Made by a program: the position numbers and the translations under genes. Below the pieces are notes generated by a model that was not told where the DNA came from, ran no database searches, and was given only the letters and a program-made list of their open reading frames with translations. From Armigeres subalbatus (Eukaryota; Arthropoda; Insecta; Diptera; Culicidae), in contig NC_085140.1 of assembly GCF_024139115.2 (NCBI RefSeq), positions 339,078,966 to 339,142,965 on the forward strand: a DNA stretch of 64,000 nucleotides, read 5' to 3'. Positions 21,058-31,569 of this stretch are shown one piece after another; the stretch's first letter is position 1; every line of letters starts with the position of its first letter.

Positions 21058-22002
21058 ACGCTTTTGCTCGCATAGCTATTTGAGATGCTTACTACATAAC
21101 CCCGTTCTGAGTCGACAAATACGTATTAAGTTTTCTTCTATAAAACGTCTTCAGTGTTTTGTTAGAAATATCTAACAGAAAACAAACAGTATCTTTAACT
21201 ATTCTATTTGTTTTAACGTAACCAGCTATGAATCAGTATAACTTTGTCAAATATGCAAAATCGTGTCGTGGATTCCAAGGGCCCTTTTGAAGTCATTTTT
21301 CAGCGCCTCTTATTAATAACCGATTTATTCACTTCCACTTCGGCCTCAAACCAGGTTTAAGAACGTGGGTAAGCACCGCTTAAGAGTTGAGAAGGCTCTA
21401 AGGGATGAATTGACTGTAAGCACATCATTATTGGTCATGAATTGGAAACTCCGAAGCAAGTGAATTACTTTTTTTTATCCAGAGTAGACTACATCCAGTT
21501 CTTTTTTTTACACTGTTGGTTTTTACTTGATTACGATCTTTAGCGTCAATGAAACTATGAGTTAACCCCAAGAAAAAAAATCACAAAAAATTAAAGAAAA
21601 TTCAGGTGAAATTATGTTTTTAACGAAATTCCGTACATAATATACAACTAATTTAGGTAATAAAAATTCCGTGGAAAAAAATTAAATTTCGTTTCGTTTC
21701 AAAAAATTTCGAATTAAATGAACCCTGATTTCGTATCGTTTCGAAGACTCGAAAGTAAATCTATATTTCGTTCCGTTTCGTTTCGAATCAACATAGACAT
21801 TTTAAATTTCGTTTCGTTTCGCTTCGTTAGGAAAAAGTGTGTTATCGCATACCCTTAACTGAGAGTTAAAATTAATTGCATATTATTCGGCAACTCGGCC
21901 GTACGAAAACCATTTTTTTGTTAAATATCTTGGCTGTTCATATGCACAGCACATGTTTCGAAATGGACAAATTGATATGAAGTTTGCGAAAAAGAATTCA
22001 CG
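21058..22002. other. Right part of the DNA element, then flank
   Basis: 21064-21855 contains the TTTCGTTTCG-rich right subterminal sequence of the element that starts at 17920. After its duplication at 21866 the sequence continues as AT-rich flank. It may belong to the BEL/Pao remnant, though no pol motif is left. Confidence 0.5.
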
Positions 22003-22074
22003 TGTCTTGGAGGGACTCGAACCCTCAACCTCCTACTCTCTAGATAGGCGTGATAACCCCTACACAACAAGACC
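22003..22074 (-). tRNA. tRNA-like sequence (AGA loop), probably a pseudogene or SINE head
   Basis: Minus-strand cloverleaf with a GTCTTG/CAAGAC acceptor, an anticodon stem CCTAT/GTAGG, loop CTAGAGA, and a perfect B box GGTTCGAGTCC. The A box is weak. AGA would be serine, but the long variable arm of serine tRNAs is missing. It is more likely a SINE head or a tRNA pseudogene. Confidence 0.45.
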
Positions 22075-22346
22075 ACTTAAAGGTCACGTTTGCGAAAAAG
22101 CCATCAGAATCCGAGTACCAACCTCCACCGCGGTTAGCTCTTTTTTGCAAATTGAATATCTTTCGGATGCTTGATTTGTCCAATCTCCACATGTGCTTTA
22201 CTGTTGTATATCCACAGTCAAGCGAGTGCACATTGTTTATTAAACGAGAGGATCGCACTCTATGCCCCCAACAACGGGCTGGGCGGATTTGTATAGAGTG
22301 CGAATCAATCACAGCCTTTGGACAAAGTACAGATCCGAGAAGGCTG

Positions 22347-22568
22347 CACAGTAAAAAATGTTACAGCATATAATGATGTAACAAAAAGGCTCCATTCGAT
22401 TCGACTATTTTTTCCATCACATTTTAAAATTACAGGTTACCATTTCTATGGAGCTTGCATTAAATATTGTATACAACAAAAAGTTGGATGTAAAATTAAA
22501 GGTGTATGAACACAAAAATATGGGTTTAAATATTTCCATTGCATGTAATTTCAGTATTTTTAACTGTG
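22347..22568. mobile_element. MITE, also present in reverse at 54114
   Basis: The ends are CACAGTAAAAAATGTTACAG and the complement of CACAGTTAAAAAT. The copy at 54114-54336 is the same element in reverse: GGTGTATGAACACAAAAA, TTACATC-rich and CATTCGATTCGAC-like words occur in matching order. At about 222 bases it encodes nothing. The target duplication is not clear. Confidence 0.7.
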
Positions 22569-23496
22569 TGGACTTTGTGTTCATTTAACGGCAAGAAAAG
22601 AGAATGCACCACTCACATTTGTTTTTTTCTGTTTCTTTTTCAGGTAATCTATTTTCAATGATATTGTCTGAACGTCTGCATTCTGGAATGCTTTTAAAAG
22701 TAGGTATTCAGAAAAAAAAACTCTAACATGGTTCTGCAAACCATTACTGCTAATACTAACGCCGAACACCCACTGCAACACTCATCGTAAAGCAGCTCAA
22801 AGAAACACTTAGCACCTTTGTAAACAAATTGTCCATCATGGCGCATCTCCTTCCTACAGCACGGTAGCGACAAAGAGCATCTGCTCTTTACTGACATTTT
22901 TCACAACAACGGCAAAGACTTCACATTTGCGGCTGACATTCAACGACCCTCGTCACCACCCCAAGCCATTCGTGGTCATCAATTGGAGCTAAATCTTCAA
23001 ATAAAATCCTCGTCACCTTCTTAAGAGTTAAGACACATATGCCAGCCAAACCAACCATCCGCACGCTAAGATGTCTGAACTCCATTAAGCCGTTCATCAT
23101 TCATCGCATCACCGTCGGCTTGGTCGACGTCAAAAAGCTCTACGTTCGACGACGCACTGCAGGTTGCTGTTGTTGTTGTCGTCGCAAATGTTATCGCCCA
23201 TGCTATAGGACAAATCGTCATTCATGATGCCGTTGCCGACGGCGTTCTTGTGGGTTACCGAACCAGCCAGCACCGCACCAACTGACTGAAGCTGGCGGTC
23301 CAGCTGCTCAAGACCGCCTCCAAGTGTTGAATGCGTTGGACGCACAATTCGCGCAATCAATTACCGAGCCGACCGAGTGCAGCACGTTGAGAAAATTGTG
23401 AGTGTTTGAATGTTCAGGCAAGTGTCTGCAAAGTTCACAACTTCACAGTATGTGCCAAACCAAAAATATGAAAACCCAAAAGCGGGTAACACTTTT
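22569..23496. other. No recognised gene
   Basis: About 930 bases of moderately GC-rich sequence (23040-23390 especially). Short open frames exist on both strands, but no domain, splice pattern or repeat convinces me. It is a candidate for unique host sequence. Confidence 0.4.
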
Positions 23497-23509
23497 AAAC
23501 ACTAGTATT

Positions 23510-24715
23510 CAGTGGACGATCACATCTTGATGTGGATAGACGCGTGTGTTCACTCGGAGTTTAGCTTTGTTGTAGTTTTTATCGTGCGCGATATACGATA
23601 CTGCCGATTACAATGTCTGGCATAGTCGCTGTGAAAAACATGCTGGCATTGACGGTGCCTCTCAACCATCTTTGGCTGATATGGCCCGGTTCGTGAAAAC
23701 ACTGAAAAGTGATAAGCTGTCGATGGAAACAGCGTACAAAATAGCCGATGAGAAATCCGTATTTATTCGTTTCAAAAGTGCGGAGGCGATGGAATATGCT
23801 TTGCGAAACAATGATGAGATGCTACCGTTTCATTATGCCAATGGAAAGATGGTAACGGTGCATATGAACGTTGCCGGAGGAAATACTCGGTATGTGAGAA
23901 TTTTTGATCTGCCGCCGGAAATTTCGGATTCCGATTTATCATCCGTGATAGCAAGATTCGGTAAAGTTAAACGCGTAGTACGTGAGCGGTTCCCAGCAGA
24001 ATATGAACTTGATATGTTCACTGGAGTCCGTGGCGTTTATATAGAAGTTGATAAGGAGATTCCGGAAATTCTATATTTTCGAAATCTGAAAGGAAGAATT
24101 TTCTACCAAGGGTTAAAACCAAAATGCTTCATTTGCAAAGCCGACTCGCATATGAGAAAGTCGTGCCCGGCGGTGCTAGAACGACGGAGCATGTTACAGC
24201 GAACGAACAAAGAGCTTGCTGATAATATAGCAAAACAAGCCACAAAAAAGGTAGAAGTTAGTGCTGTTGCAATTGATCCAGTTGCGCACGGCAGTGGAAC
24301 ACAAAAGACCAACAAATTGGAAAAGAATGCGAAAAAAATAATAGCAAAGCGACAACGTTCATCTGGCGCAGAGTGTGCAGATATCGAATCGAAGAGCGCA
24401 AACGAACCACCATCGAACGAGAAAACAAGCAGTTCTGTCATCGTTCCGAACGCAACGCCTGAGAGGACGAAGTGTAGAATCCCTTCATATGAATGGATAG
24501 AAGACGCAGACGAACGACGGGAGGTGATAGCATACGACAAGATAAGATTAGCCACGTTTAGGAATTTGAATGTGGATGAAATTGAATTTTATATTGATGA
24601 TTAGATTAAAACGATTGTATTGTATTATTATTGTAATGCATTAGATTTGTGGCTCCGCAAAGTGTTTTGTTGCACGACTGAGCCTTTAAATAAACCACAC
24701 GGTAAAAAAAAAAAA
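23510..24715 (+). mobile_element. ORF1-only retroposed unit with poly(A) and target duplication
   Basis: A short 5' leader, one gag-like ORF, a 3' UTR with the polyadenylation signal TTTAAATAAA (24685-24694), and a 12-base A-run (24704-24715). CACTAGTATT stands before it (23500-23509) and right after the A-run (24716-24725). The A-run and shared flank show that an RNA was reverse transcribed and inserted. No ORF2 follows, so this is either a gag-only non-autonomous LINE derivative (like HAL1) or a retrocopy of a spliced or early-terminated LINE RNA. Confidence 0.8.
23672..24604 (+). CDS. LINE ORF1 (gag-like) protein with CCHC knuckle, 310 codons
   Basis: The uninterrupted frame has an N-terminal RRM-like region (residues about 15-140; VFIRFKSAEAM, RYVRIFDLPPEISD and GVYIEVDK), then a CX2CX4HX4C knuckle CFICKADSHMRKSCP (about residues 152-166), and a lysine-rich low-complexity tail. 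It would bind RNA in a ribonucleoprotein particle. The start is uncertain: an ATG at 23613 in another frame reads into this frame if one base is allowed to shift (residues SRCEKHAGIDGASQ...). The native N-terminus may therefore be about 20 residues longer and the gene frameshifted near 23620. There are no other lesions, so the insertion is young or was recently preserved. Confidence 0.75.
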   Translation: MADMARFVKTLKSDKLSMETAYKIADEKSVFIRFKSAEAMEYALRNNDEMLPFHYANGKMVTVHMNVAGGNTRYVRIFDLPPEISDSDLSSVIARFGKVKRVVRERFPAEYELDMFTGVRGVYIEVDKEIPEILYFRNLKGRIFYQGLKPKCFICKADSHMRKSCPAVLERRSMLQRTNKELADNIAKQATKKVEVSAVAIDPVAHGSGTQKTNKLEKNAKKIIAKRQRSSGAECADIESKSANEPPSNEKTSSSVIVPNATPERTKCRIPSYEWIEDADERREVIAYDKIRLATFRNLNVDEIEFYIDD

Positions 24716-24725
24716 CACTAGTATT

Positions 24726-26304
24726 AGCAAATTGCAAATTTATATTCTTAGAGTATTGTATATAATAAGGAAAAGAGAAATTTGAAATTTGAAATGATTC
24801 CATACGTGCTTGAAGATACATTTTGTGGAAAAATCGATTAATATTTTAATGAAGCGAACTGTGATCGCTAGCTTTACTGCTGCTGCACTTTGTTAGCGGA
24901 TTATTCTGCGTCTCGTTGGGGGATAGCCGGAGATGTTGTCCAGGGGTATTGGAAATGAATGGCTAGACACCAAGCGAACGACATCAAATTGCACAAGATT
25001 TTTCCTGACTAGACTTTGATGGCGTGACATGAATGCAGCACCGCACCAGAGTGGAGACGTTTAGTTTGACGGTTTGCCGCGGTTTTGCTGGTTAATAATT
25101 ATCAATAAATTATGCACAACTGGGCGAATCATTAATTTCATTGAACGCGGTTATTAATTTTCAACATCTCAAACATCTAATCGACAGAGCTATGCTTGAA
25201 CCGTGTCGGTACCCTCCTACTGTTTGATGGGTGGGTGTCGAAGATGGTCGAACCTAGCGTATACTGGTCATGCATAATGGGTTAAGCAAATTGAGTAATT
25301 GTTGCTCAAACTTGCGTTTATGTTTAATTTTCCTCGCATCTGTGTGACTTTCTGCACCTATGGGCAGTTTTTGATTGTATAATTGTCAATGGTTTTGTCA
25401 ATTTCCTTAATGCCCGCAATGTATAAGATGAATGCTAGTACTGTAGAAGGTCATACACATAAAAAATAACCTTATATGTTATGGCAAAAAAACATTCGAA
25501 AATACTTTACTCTTCATTATGCCACCTAATGAATGATCACATATTAAAAAGCTAATAACATTCATAAGTTAATGAAAAGTATAAGTTTCGGAATGTATGT
25601 GATTAATGCGATGTATAAGTTTTTTCTTATACATGTCATTAAGCGCCTGCTTTGGCAAAAAAGTATTAGAAATCTTAATAATAAATAACATTAATTTTTT
25701 TACGTGTATCAAGATTATATCAGCTTGTGTTTTTATATCACACCTTTGATTTAATTCTAATCCAGAACGATAGAGAAGTAAAATGTATTTTGTCTACTGT
25801 TAGCATCGAGTCACACACTTACACATTCATGTGTGCTAAGCATCCCTTGGGGAAGATAGGGCCAACGTAAAAAAAATACTTTCTTGGAGGCTGCTCACTT
25901 TAGCCTTAACCTGGGCCCAGGTTAGATTCCGATCGACTTCCTTTATTTCTTTGTTGATGCTTCATCGACTTAGGGTCTGCCTCTAATGCAATGTTCTGTC
26001 GGGTCTCCGTTTGTTCGTAATCCAGTCAACCGCTTGCTTGCAGATTTCGTCCCCGCTTGTTCGTAATGTGTGGCCGACCCACTTCCATTTACCCTCTAGA
26101 ATTGCTGTTGATATCGGTTTTTGATGACATCGTCAATCGAGTTCAGCATTTGAGATCCAGCTGTGAGGCCACCAGGCCCGAATTATAAAACGTAAACATC
26201 AGTTAATGAATACTTGGTGCTAATACACACCAAGTCTAACTGGCGTATAGCAACACAGATCTCACGATGGATTTGAATATTCGAAATTTGATGCGTTGAC
26301 TAAT
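24726..26304. other. No recognised gene; one weak MITE candidate
   Basis: About 1.5 kb of AT-rich sequence. A possible 260-base MITE sits at 25453-25712 (ends TACACATAAAAAATAA and the complement of TACACGTAAAAAAATTA), but the symmetry beyond 20 bases is poor. Nothing else is supported. Confidence 0.35.
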
Positions 26305-26577
26305 CTGATTGTATCTCCATATGTTTCCTTAAGGACACTCCTCACGGAATCCAAATTCAAAAGTACTCGCGTTTTCAAGGGCTCAATACGGAAGCAACGC
26401 AACAACTGTTATTTATATCATTTCACGCTTGCTGAAAAATAAATAGCAAAGCTGAAAAATAAAAATGACAGTTCTGCGTTGCTACCTTATTGAGTGGTGT
26501 GCCTTTGAAAACGCGAATACTTTTAAATATGGATTCCGTGAGTGTGTCCTTAAAGAAACATATGAAGATACAATCAG
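26305..26577. mobile_element. MITE with about 120-bp inverted arms
   Basis: The left arm starts CTGATTGTATCTCCATATG, the right arm ends in the complement of CTGATTGTATCTTCATATG. Complementarity extends through ACACTCCTCACGGAATCC and GCGTTTTCAAGGG to CAACGCA. AT lies on each side, so a 2-base duplication is possible. No protein. Confidence 0.78.
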
Positions 26578-26689
26578 ATATTGAAATTGTTCAACCTTCT
26601 TCCCCGCTTGCCCGGCCATCATAAAGTTAAAAGTGTTGTTCGTGTTGATATCTAATGATTTCGTCTTGTTACGTTGATGATGAGATCTG

Positions 26690-28392
26690 CATTGGCGTAA
26701 ATAAGGGGGGGCCGGGGGGGCCTGGCCCCCTCCAGACCTACTTGTGGCCCCCCCAGAAAATTTTGAAAAGTGATTCCAACTTAGTCAGTTTTTATTTCAT
26801 TTACATATTTTCTACATATTTCTTAATTTTGATTATGAATTCTATAAACATATTTTTTGTTGCGTTATCACATCTATGACCATTTGTTCAGCAAAGCATC
26901 GAAATATTTAAGTTGGACCCCCGGGAACATTTTCTCGATTTTTAAGCTAAAATCAATGCCGCTTCTAATTCAGTTGCTAGTTTAAAATAATAAATTTGTT
27001 CTGCATTTGTTTGACTAGTATCCTGGTCGCAGAAACATAAAAACATAATTGTATTAAGATATAAATATTTCTGTTCTATTAAACTACCATCTGCTTCAAA
27101 AAAGACTGAAGCAACTACATCAAAATGAGCACATGTATACAAATCCGGTCAATGAAATTTATGAAATCTTCTTTCGAAAATCTTCGAGTTAATCGCAAGG
27201 TATGCCGCAAAACAGTCAATCAAATTCGTATGAAGCTTTTTGCTCTCGCTATATAATTCTGGCACAGAAAGATATAAAATTATAAAACTTAAGAACCTTT
27301 GTTACAATGACAGAAAAATCTACAACGCATTCCAATGTGGTGAAAGTATTAGGACAAAACTTAGGGTCTGTCTCATTTGGATAATTAAACTCAAATTAAA
27401 CTTAGAAGTGACAGTTCAATAATTATCGAATAACCCTGCTGGATGAGCAGGATTACTTTTGACACATATCGAATCATTCTTGATCGATGTCTTATTGGAT
27501 TTGCTGGGTAGCACGCAGCCATTCTTATGGCTGGTGATTTTTAATTTTTGAACTGTCAGTTTTAAGTAAAATTGAATTTAATTCGGGAAATGAGACAGAG
27601 CCTTAGACAACCTTCGCACTCACAACAGAGATTGCATTAAAGAAATATTTTTAAAAACATATCTCTTGCAGCACAATTCAGATCGATTTGGTTGCTTCTC
27701 GAGTCTAACTGTTTCTTTGATTTTTGCAGAAAAATCACTCATCGATTCAGAAAACCATAATAAAGCCTTTTCCTAACGTCAGTAACTACAAAAACCCTAT
27801 GTTATTCTGGAGTTTTATTTATGACTCATAATTTTATGACTGGAATTTATGACTCATAAAAACAAATTATGATTCCAAATTTGTGTTCATCGGTACTTAG
27901 CTATTTCGGCACATCGGATACGTTTTGGAATGGCATGAATACTTATATTGTGTGTGCCGAAATTTCGTGGAATTTATACCACATCTAAAGAGTTTCAAAA
28001 GTTTCAAGTTTCAAAAAAATCGAGATCTTTATGCATTAAGTAATCACGGAAATGCTTGAAAACTTTCAGAAATATACTCATATCGAATTTCATTTATAGA
28101 TAATTCGAAGAAGATTCTTGAATCTTAGATTACACACTTATCCACATTTAGTAACATGGAGAAGACAAGCTGACACAGACACAGCGTTTTGAAGCAATCA
28201 CAGCATCATTGGAAATCAATTATATTATTCGCGATTTTTTTAATGTTAGTTCTAGGACGAATGAGCAATAAACTTAGTCAAATAATTTCTATTGCAATCC
28301 ATGCGCACAGTGCTTTAAATCGCCTTTGAAAATTACATCCCACCAGCTGGTGCTATGGCCCCCCCTAGACCGAGCCTCTAGTTACGCCTATG
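26690..28392. mobile_element. hAT transposon remnant with perfect 8-bp duplication
   Basis: GAGATCTG stands immediately before (26682-26689) and after (28393-28400) the element. The ends are inverted: CATTGGCGTAAATAAGG and the complement of CATAGGCGTAACTAGAGG, which match insect hAT termini. At 1703 bases it is too short for a full element, and only a vague minus-strand trace of a C-terminal region is open (near 26942-27142). It carries a Harbinger-like MITE. G- and C-runs near both ends (26704-26753, 28362-28370) may be subterminal binding regions. Confidence 0.85.
27364..27602. mobile_element. PIF/Harbinger-like MITE with TTA duplication
   Basis: TTA on both sides (27361-27363 and 27603-27605). 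The inverted ends are GGGTCTGTCTCATTTG and the complement of GGCTCTGTCTCATTTC, with more than 50 bases of arm similarity, ending at GACAGTTC. A 3-base TTA duplication and these ends suit PIF/Harbinger MITEs. It inserted into the hAT remnant, so it is younger. Confidence 0.82.
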
Positions 28393-28400
28393 GAGATCTG

Positions 28401-29469
28401 CCGTATTAGTAAAAGAATAAGTACTAGAACACTAGTGGCGCTGTAGTCATTTTTTATGTATCATCGATCCATAGATAAACAAAGAAAATAGGTTTGGCGA
28501 GTTGTTCTGGCGGAGACGTTCAGATTAATGCTGTTCAAAAGCATCGGACAATCTACGTATGTAGATTGTATGTCAAACAAGAACATGCGTTGTAGCAATG
28601 TTCTTCTGCTAGTCAAATCGGCTAATTAACAAGAATGCAGCAAATCTTCATAGGGTGGCAGTCGAACAGGAGCATTCCACGGCAGTAAGCGAAGAAAGGG
28701 TGTCTTTTCGCCAGTAGTGCAAGTTCATCAGCCATATTGAATTTATGTGCGGTGCTCTTCGCACAAAAAACCTAGTCGAAGTATTGAACAAGATTACCAA
28801 AACACGTCCGATCGAATCGGTAGTCTGGACCTCATTACGCATCTCCTTCGTTTGACAGTTTGTATAGTTTGGTCGTCTCGAGTCGAGGTGCGTAATGCCA
28901 CCCCTGATATCAACTACTCCGCAGCGTCTGCTCTGCGTGACATCTTCTCCGAACTGAGGATTAGATCCACACCCGCAAGTTGCTTGGTTTTGATGTCAGT
29001 GCTTGCGATGCATTGGATGCGGGATTGGTTGGTTTCCTTTTTTCTAAACTTTTTACCAATTAACGATGATAAATAGTTAAAAACCAGTATTTTCAGAACA
29101 ATACCAAAAAGCAGAGGCAACGCGTGATCGAAAGGTCGTTCAACGTCTGTCATGTTTTCGTGGCGGTCTCAATGGAATACGCATGGACCAGAGTGGCCAT
29201 CAATGACGTTGCGGAAGATCAAAAACATCAAAAACAAAAAAAAATACTTGACATTATTTTCCTAAAAATATTGTTTTTCTGAAACCTATTTAAACCTATT
29301 CAGTGGCTGGAGTCTTATAATGAAAAACTAAAAAAAAAACAAGCTCTTGTACGATGTGCTACAAAAGATCAAAAAGACAAAACATTGAATGAACAAAATT
29401 TAAAAATCTTCAATGCAATCTACCTATTTGAAATAAAATATTAAATAATATGTTATAACCCAAATTCTG
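28401..29469. other. No recognised gene
   Basis: About 1 kb. A 109-codon open frame (28747-29076) has no recognised domain and unremarkable composition. A short palindrome ATCTACGTATGTAGAT (about 28552-28567) is the only structure I noted. Confidence 0.4.
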
Positions 29470-30190
29470 AACTAAAATATAGATTCTGAGACGTCCTTTA
29501 AGATGCTCAGAATACTCATTTTCTGCAGAACACTTATCTGCAAGAGGCTCAGAAACCTGACTTCAAAATGCTCGAAAGCCTCTTTTCAAAGTGCGCGGTA
29601 GCCTACTTTCAAGAGGCTCTGAAACCTTTCTTCAAGATGCTCGGAAACCTTCCTTTAGGATTCTCGGAAGCCTTCTTTCAAGAAGATTGGATGCTTCTTT
29701 TCAGAACGCTCGGATGCCTACTTTCAAGAGGCTCGGAAGCTTCCTTTTAAGAGGCTCGAAATTCTTCTTTCAAGAGGCTCAGAGGCCTCTTTTAAGTGGA
29801 TCAAATGTCGCTTTCTAAACGGCTCTGAAGCCTTCTTTCGAGATGCTTGGAAGCCTTTCTTCAAGAGGCTCGCTTCCTTTCAAGAGACTCGAAAGCATCC
29901 TTTTAAGGGGCTCGGGAAGCCTCCTTTTGAGTTACTCGAAGGCCGCTTTCAAGATGCTTGGAAGCCGCCCTTCAAAAGCATCGGAAGCCTCCTTTCAAGG
30001 AGCTCGGAAGCTTCCCTTGAAGAGGCGCGGAATTCTTCTTTCAAAAGGCTTGGAAGCACACTTTCAAAAAGCTCGAAAGCCTCATTTTGAGTGGCTCGAA
30101 AGCCGCCTTTCAAGATGCTCGGAAGGCTCCTTATAATAGACTTGTAAGCCTTCCTTCAAGAGGCTCGCAAGCATCCCTATAATAGGCTCG
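29470..30190. repeat. Degenerate 23-bp minisatellite (older array)
   Basis: Diverged copies of the unit GGCTCGGAAGCCTCCTTTCA-AGA, with many single-base differences (CTTCTTTCAAGAGG, GATGCTCGGAAGC). The regular form of the same unit is at 44396-45095, so this array is an aged relative. Confidence 0.8.
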
Positions 30191-30343
30191 GAAGCTGCCA
30201 ATAGTCAAAAAAGTTCGTAGCTTGATTGAAAAAAAAATACTTGTTGGAATTGGAATTTTTCACAGAATATTTAAAATTTCAGCCAATTTTATGGAGAGCC
30301 ATATATCCCGTTAGTTTATTTTCATTAACAGCAAAAAATAGGG

Positions 30344-31569
30344 GGTAGGGAGGAGGTTCGGTTGTGGGCACCCTTTGTGTTTGGTCCATAACTTTGGCCT
30401 GGTTGATCTTATGTCACCATTTGCATTGCAATCGAAAGCTAAACTTATAACCTTACTACTAGCAAAGAAATTAGTATGATATCGTCGATTTGGACAAAAA
30501 TATTGACAATTTGAAAAATTAGACATTTTCGGACATTTTCACTTTGTGGTTCGGTTATGGGCACCCTTGAAAACTTAGCTAAAATAAAGAAGCATGAATA
30601 AAAATCATCCAGATTTAAAGACAAGGAATAGTTCATTCATTCTAAAAGCCAGGAGACACAAAAAACTCAAATCAATTCACCTAGCAGTGATGATGCCTCC
30701 CTCGGAGGATGTTGAAAACAATCGCATAAGAAAGGTCTAAAATAGCACTTTAGGTAAATAGGTTTCAATTTTTCATTGATTTACTTTTTATTGGTATGCA
30801 TCACAGTAAAAAAATCCTGATTAATCACCCTAGCGGTAATAGTGCCTTTCTCGTTCATTTCAAAAATAATATTTTGGCCATAAATTTGGATCGCATAGTC
30901 CGATCTGACCAATTTTCAATAGGAAACAATGGGAAAGCATTCCCCGTCGAATGCAACTTGTTGCAAGCAAATCAGTCAACGCTTTGTTCCAAAAAGTGTG
31001 TGTATAATGACTAGACATGCCCAAAGAACAAAATATTAAATAAACTCATTATTTCGAACAATTATGTCGAACTTATTATAAAACTGCCTTAAAACGTTAT
31101 TAAAAATAAGTTAAGGACAAGTAAAACGATATTGAATGATTTATCAATTAAATGAGGGTGCCCATAACCGAACCAATAAAGGTGCCCACAACCGAATTTC
31201 GCAGCCTTTTGGAACAAGAAGAAGAAAAATTCGCGCCAAAATTTTGATGGCAATCGACATTGGGCCTCAAAATAGATTAAATTTACTGTGTAAATGCGCA
31301 TTAGAACTCACTTTTTTAATTAAATCCTTTAATTTATGACACTTTGAAAAAGGCCAGAAAAACTTTCGTGTTGTCTTTCTTGTACGAAAAATTTATTTGT
31401 TTCTTGTTCAAAGTAGAGATGCCCATCCGGTTTGATATTGAGCACAAAACATCATGCTATTATAGCAAACAAATGACGGTTGTCAGAATGACAGCATCTC
31501 TTATCTGTCAAAAGATACATAGGGGTGCCCATAACCGAACGATGCCCACAATCGAACCTCCTCCCTACC
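30344..31569. mobile_element. Foldback element with inverted GGTTCGGTTATGGGCACC blocks
   Basis: The ends are GGTAGGGAGGAGGTTCGG and the complement of the same sequence (31569). The motif GGTTCGGTTRTGGGCACC appears twice in the left half (30356, 30549), and its complement recurs near 31148, 31171 and 31515, with a degenerate copy near 31537. The middle contains a fragment of family X. No clear target duplication and no protein. Confidence 0.7.
30660..31015 (-). repeat. Family X fragment (reverse)
   Basis: Read on the minus strand it has the family X unit in degenerate form (complement of TCCGATCTGACCAATTTTCAATAGG and of GCAACTTGTTGCAAGC). It also has two copies of the end region CACCCTAGCGGTAATAGTGCCTTTCTCG and its relative near 30675, matching CGAGAAAGGCACCATCACCGC at 58678. 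It lies within the foldback. Confidence 0.6.

Larger units (their letters stand above)
17920..21855. mobile_element. DNA element with 11-bp target duplication, interrupted by a LINE and a SINE
   Basis: TAACTGAGAGT occurs at 17909-17919 and again at 21856-21866. The termini are inverted and similar: AAGCATATGCGGTA at the left and the complement AGGGTATGCGATA at the right. Both subterminal regions are full of TTTCGTTTCG / GAAACGAAAT words (17930-18120 and 21600-21830), which form the element's own sequence. All the coding material between them belongs to nested retroposons. Its superfamily is not certain; hAT-like is a guess. It inserted into the BEL/Pao remnant. Confidence 0.75.

Noticed and set aside
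25453..25712. MITE with TACACATAAAAAATAA ends
   Set aside because: Only about 20 terminal bases are similar in very AT-rich sequence; likely chance.
28747..29076. 109-codon frame as a gene
   Set aside because: No motif; both strands give similar frames.
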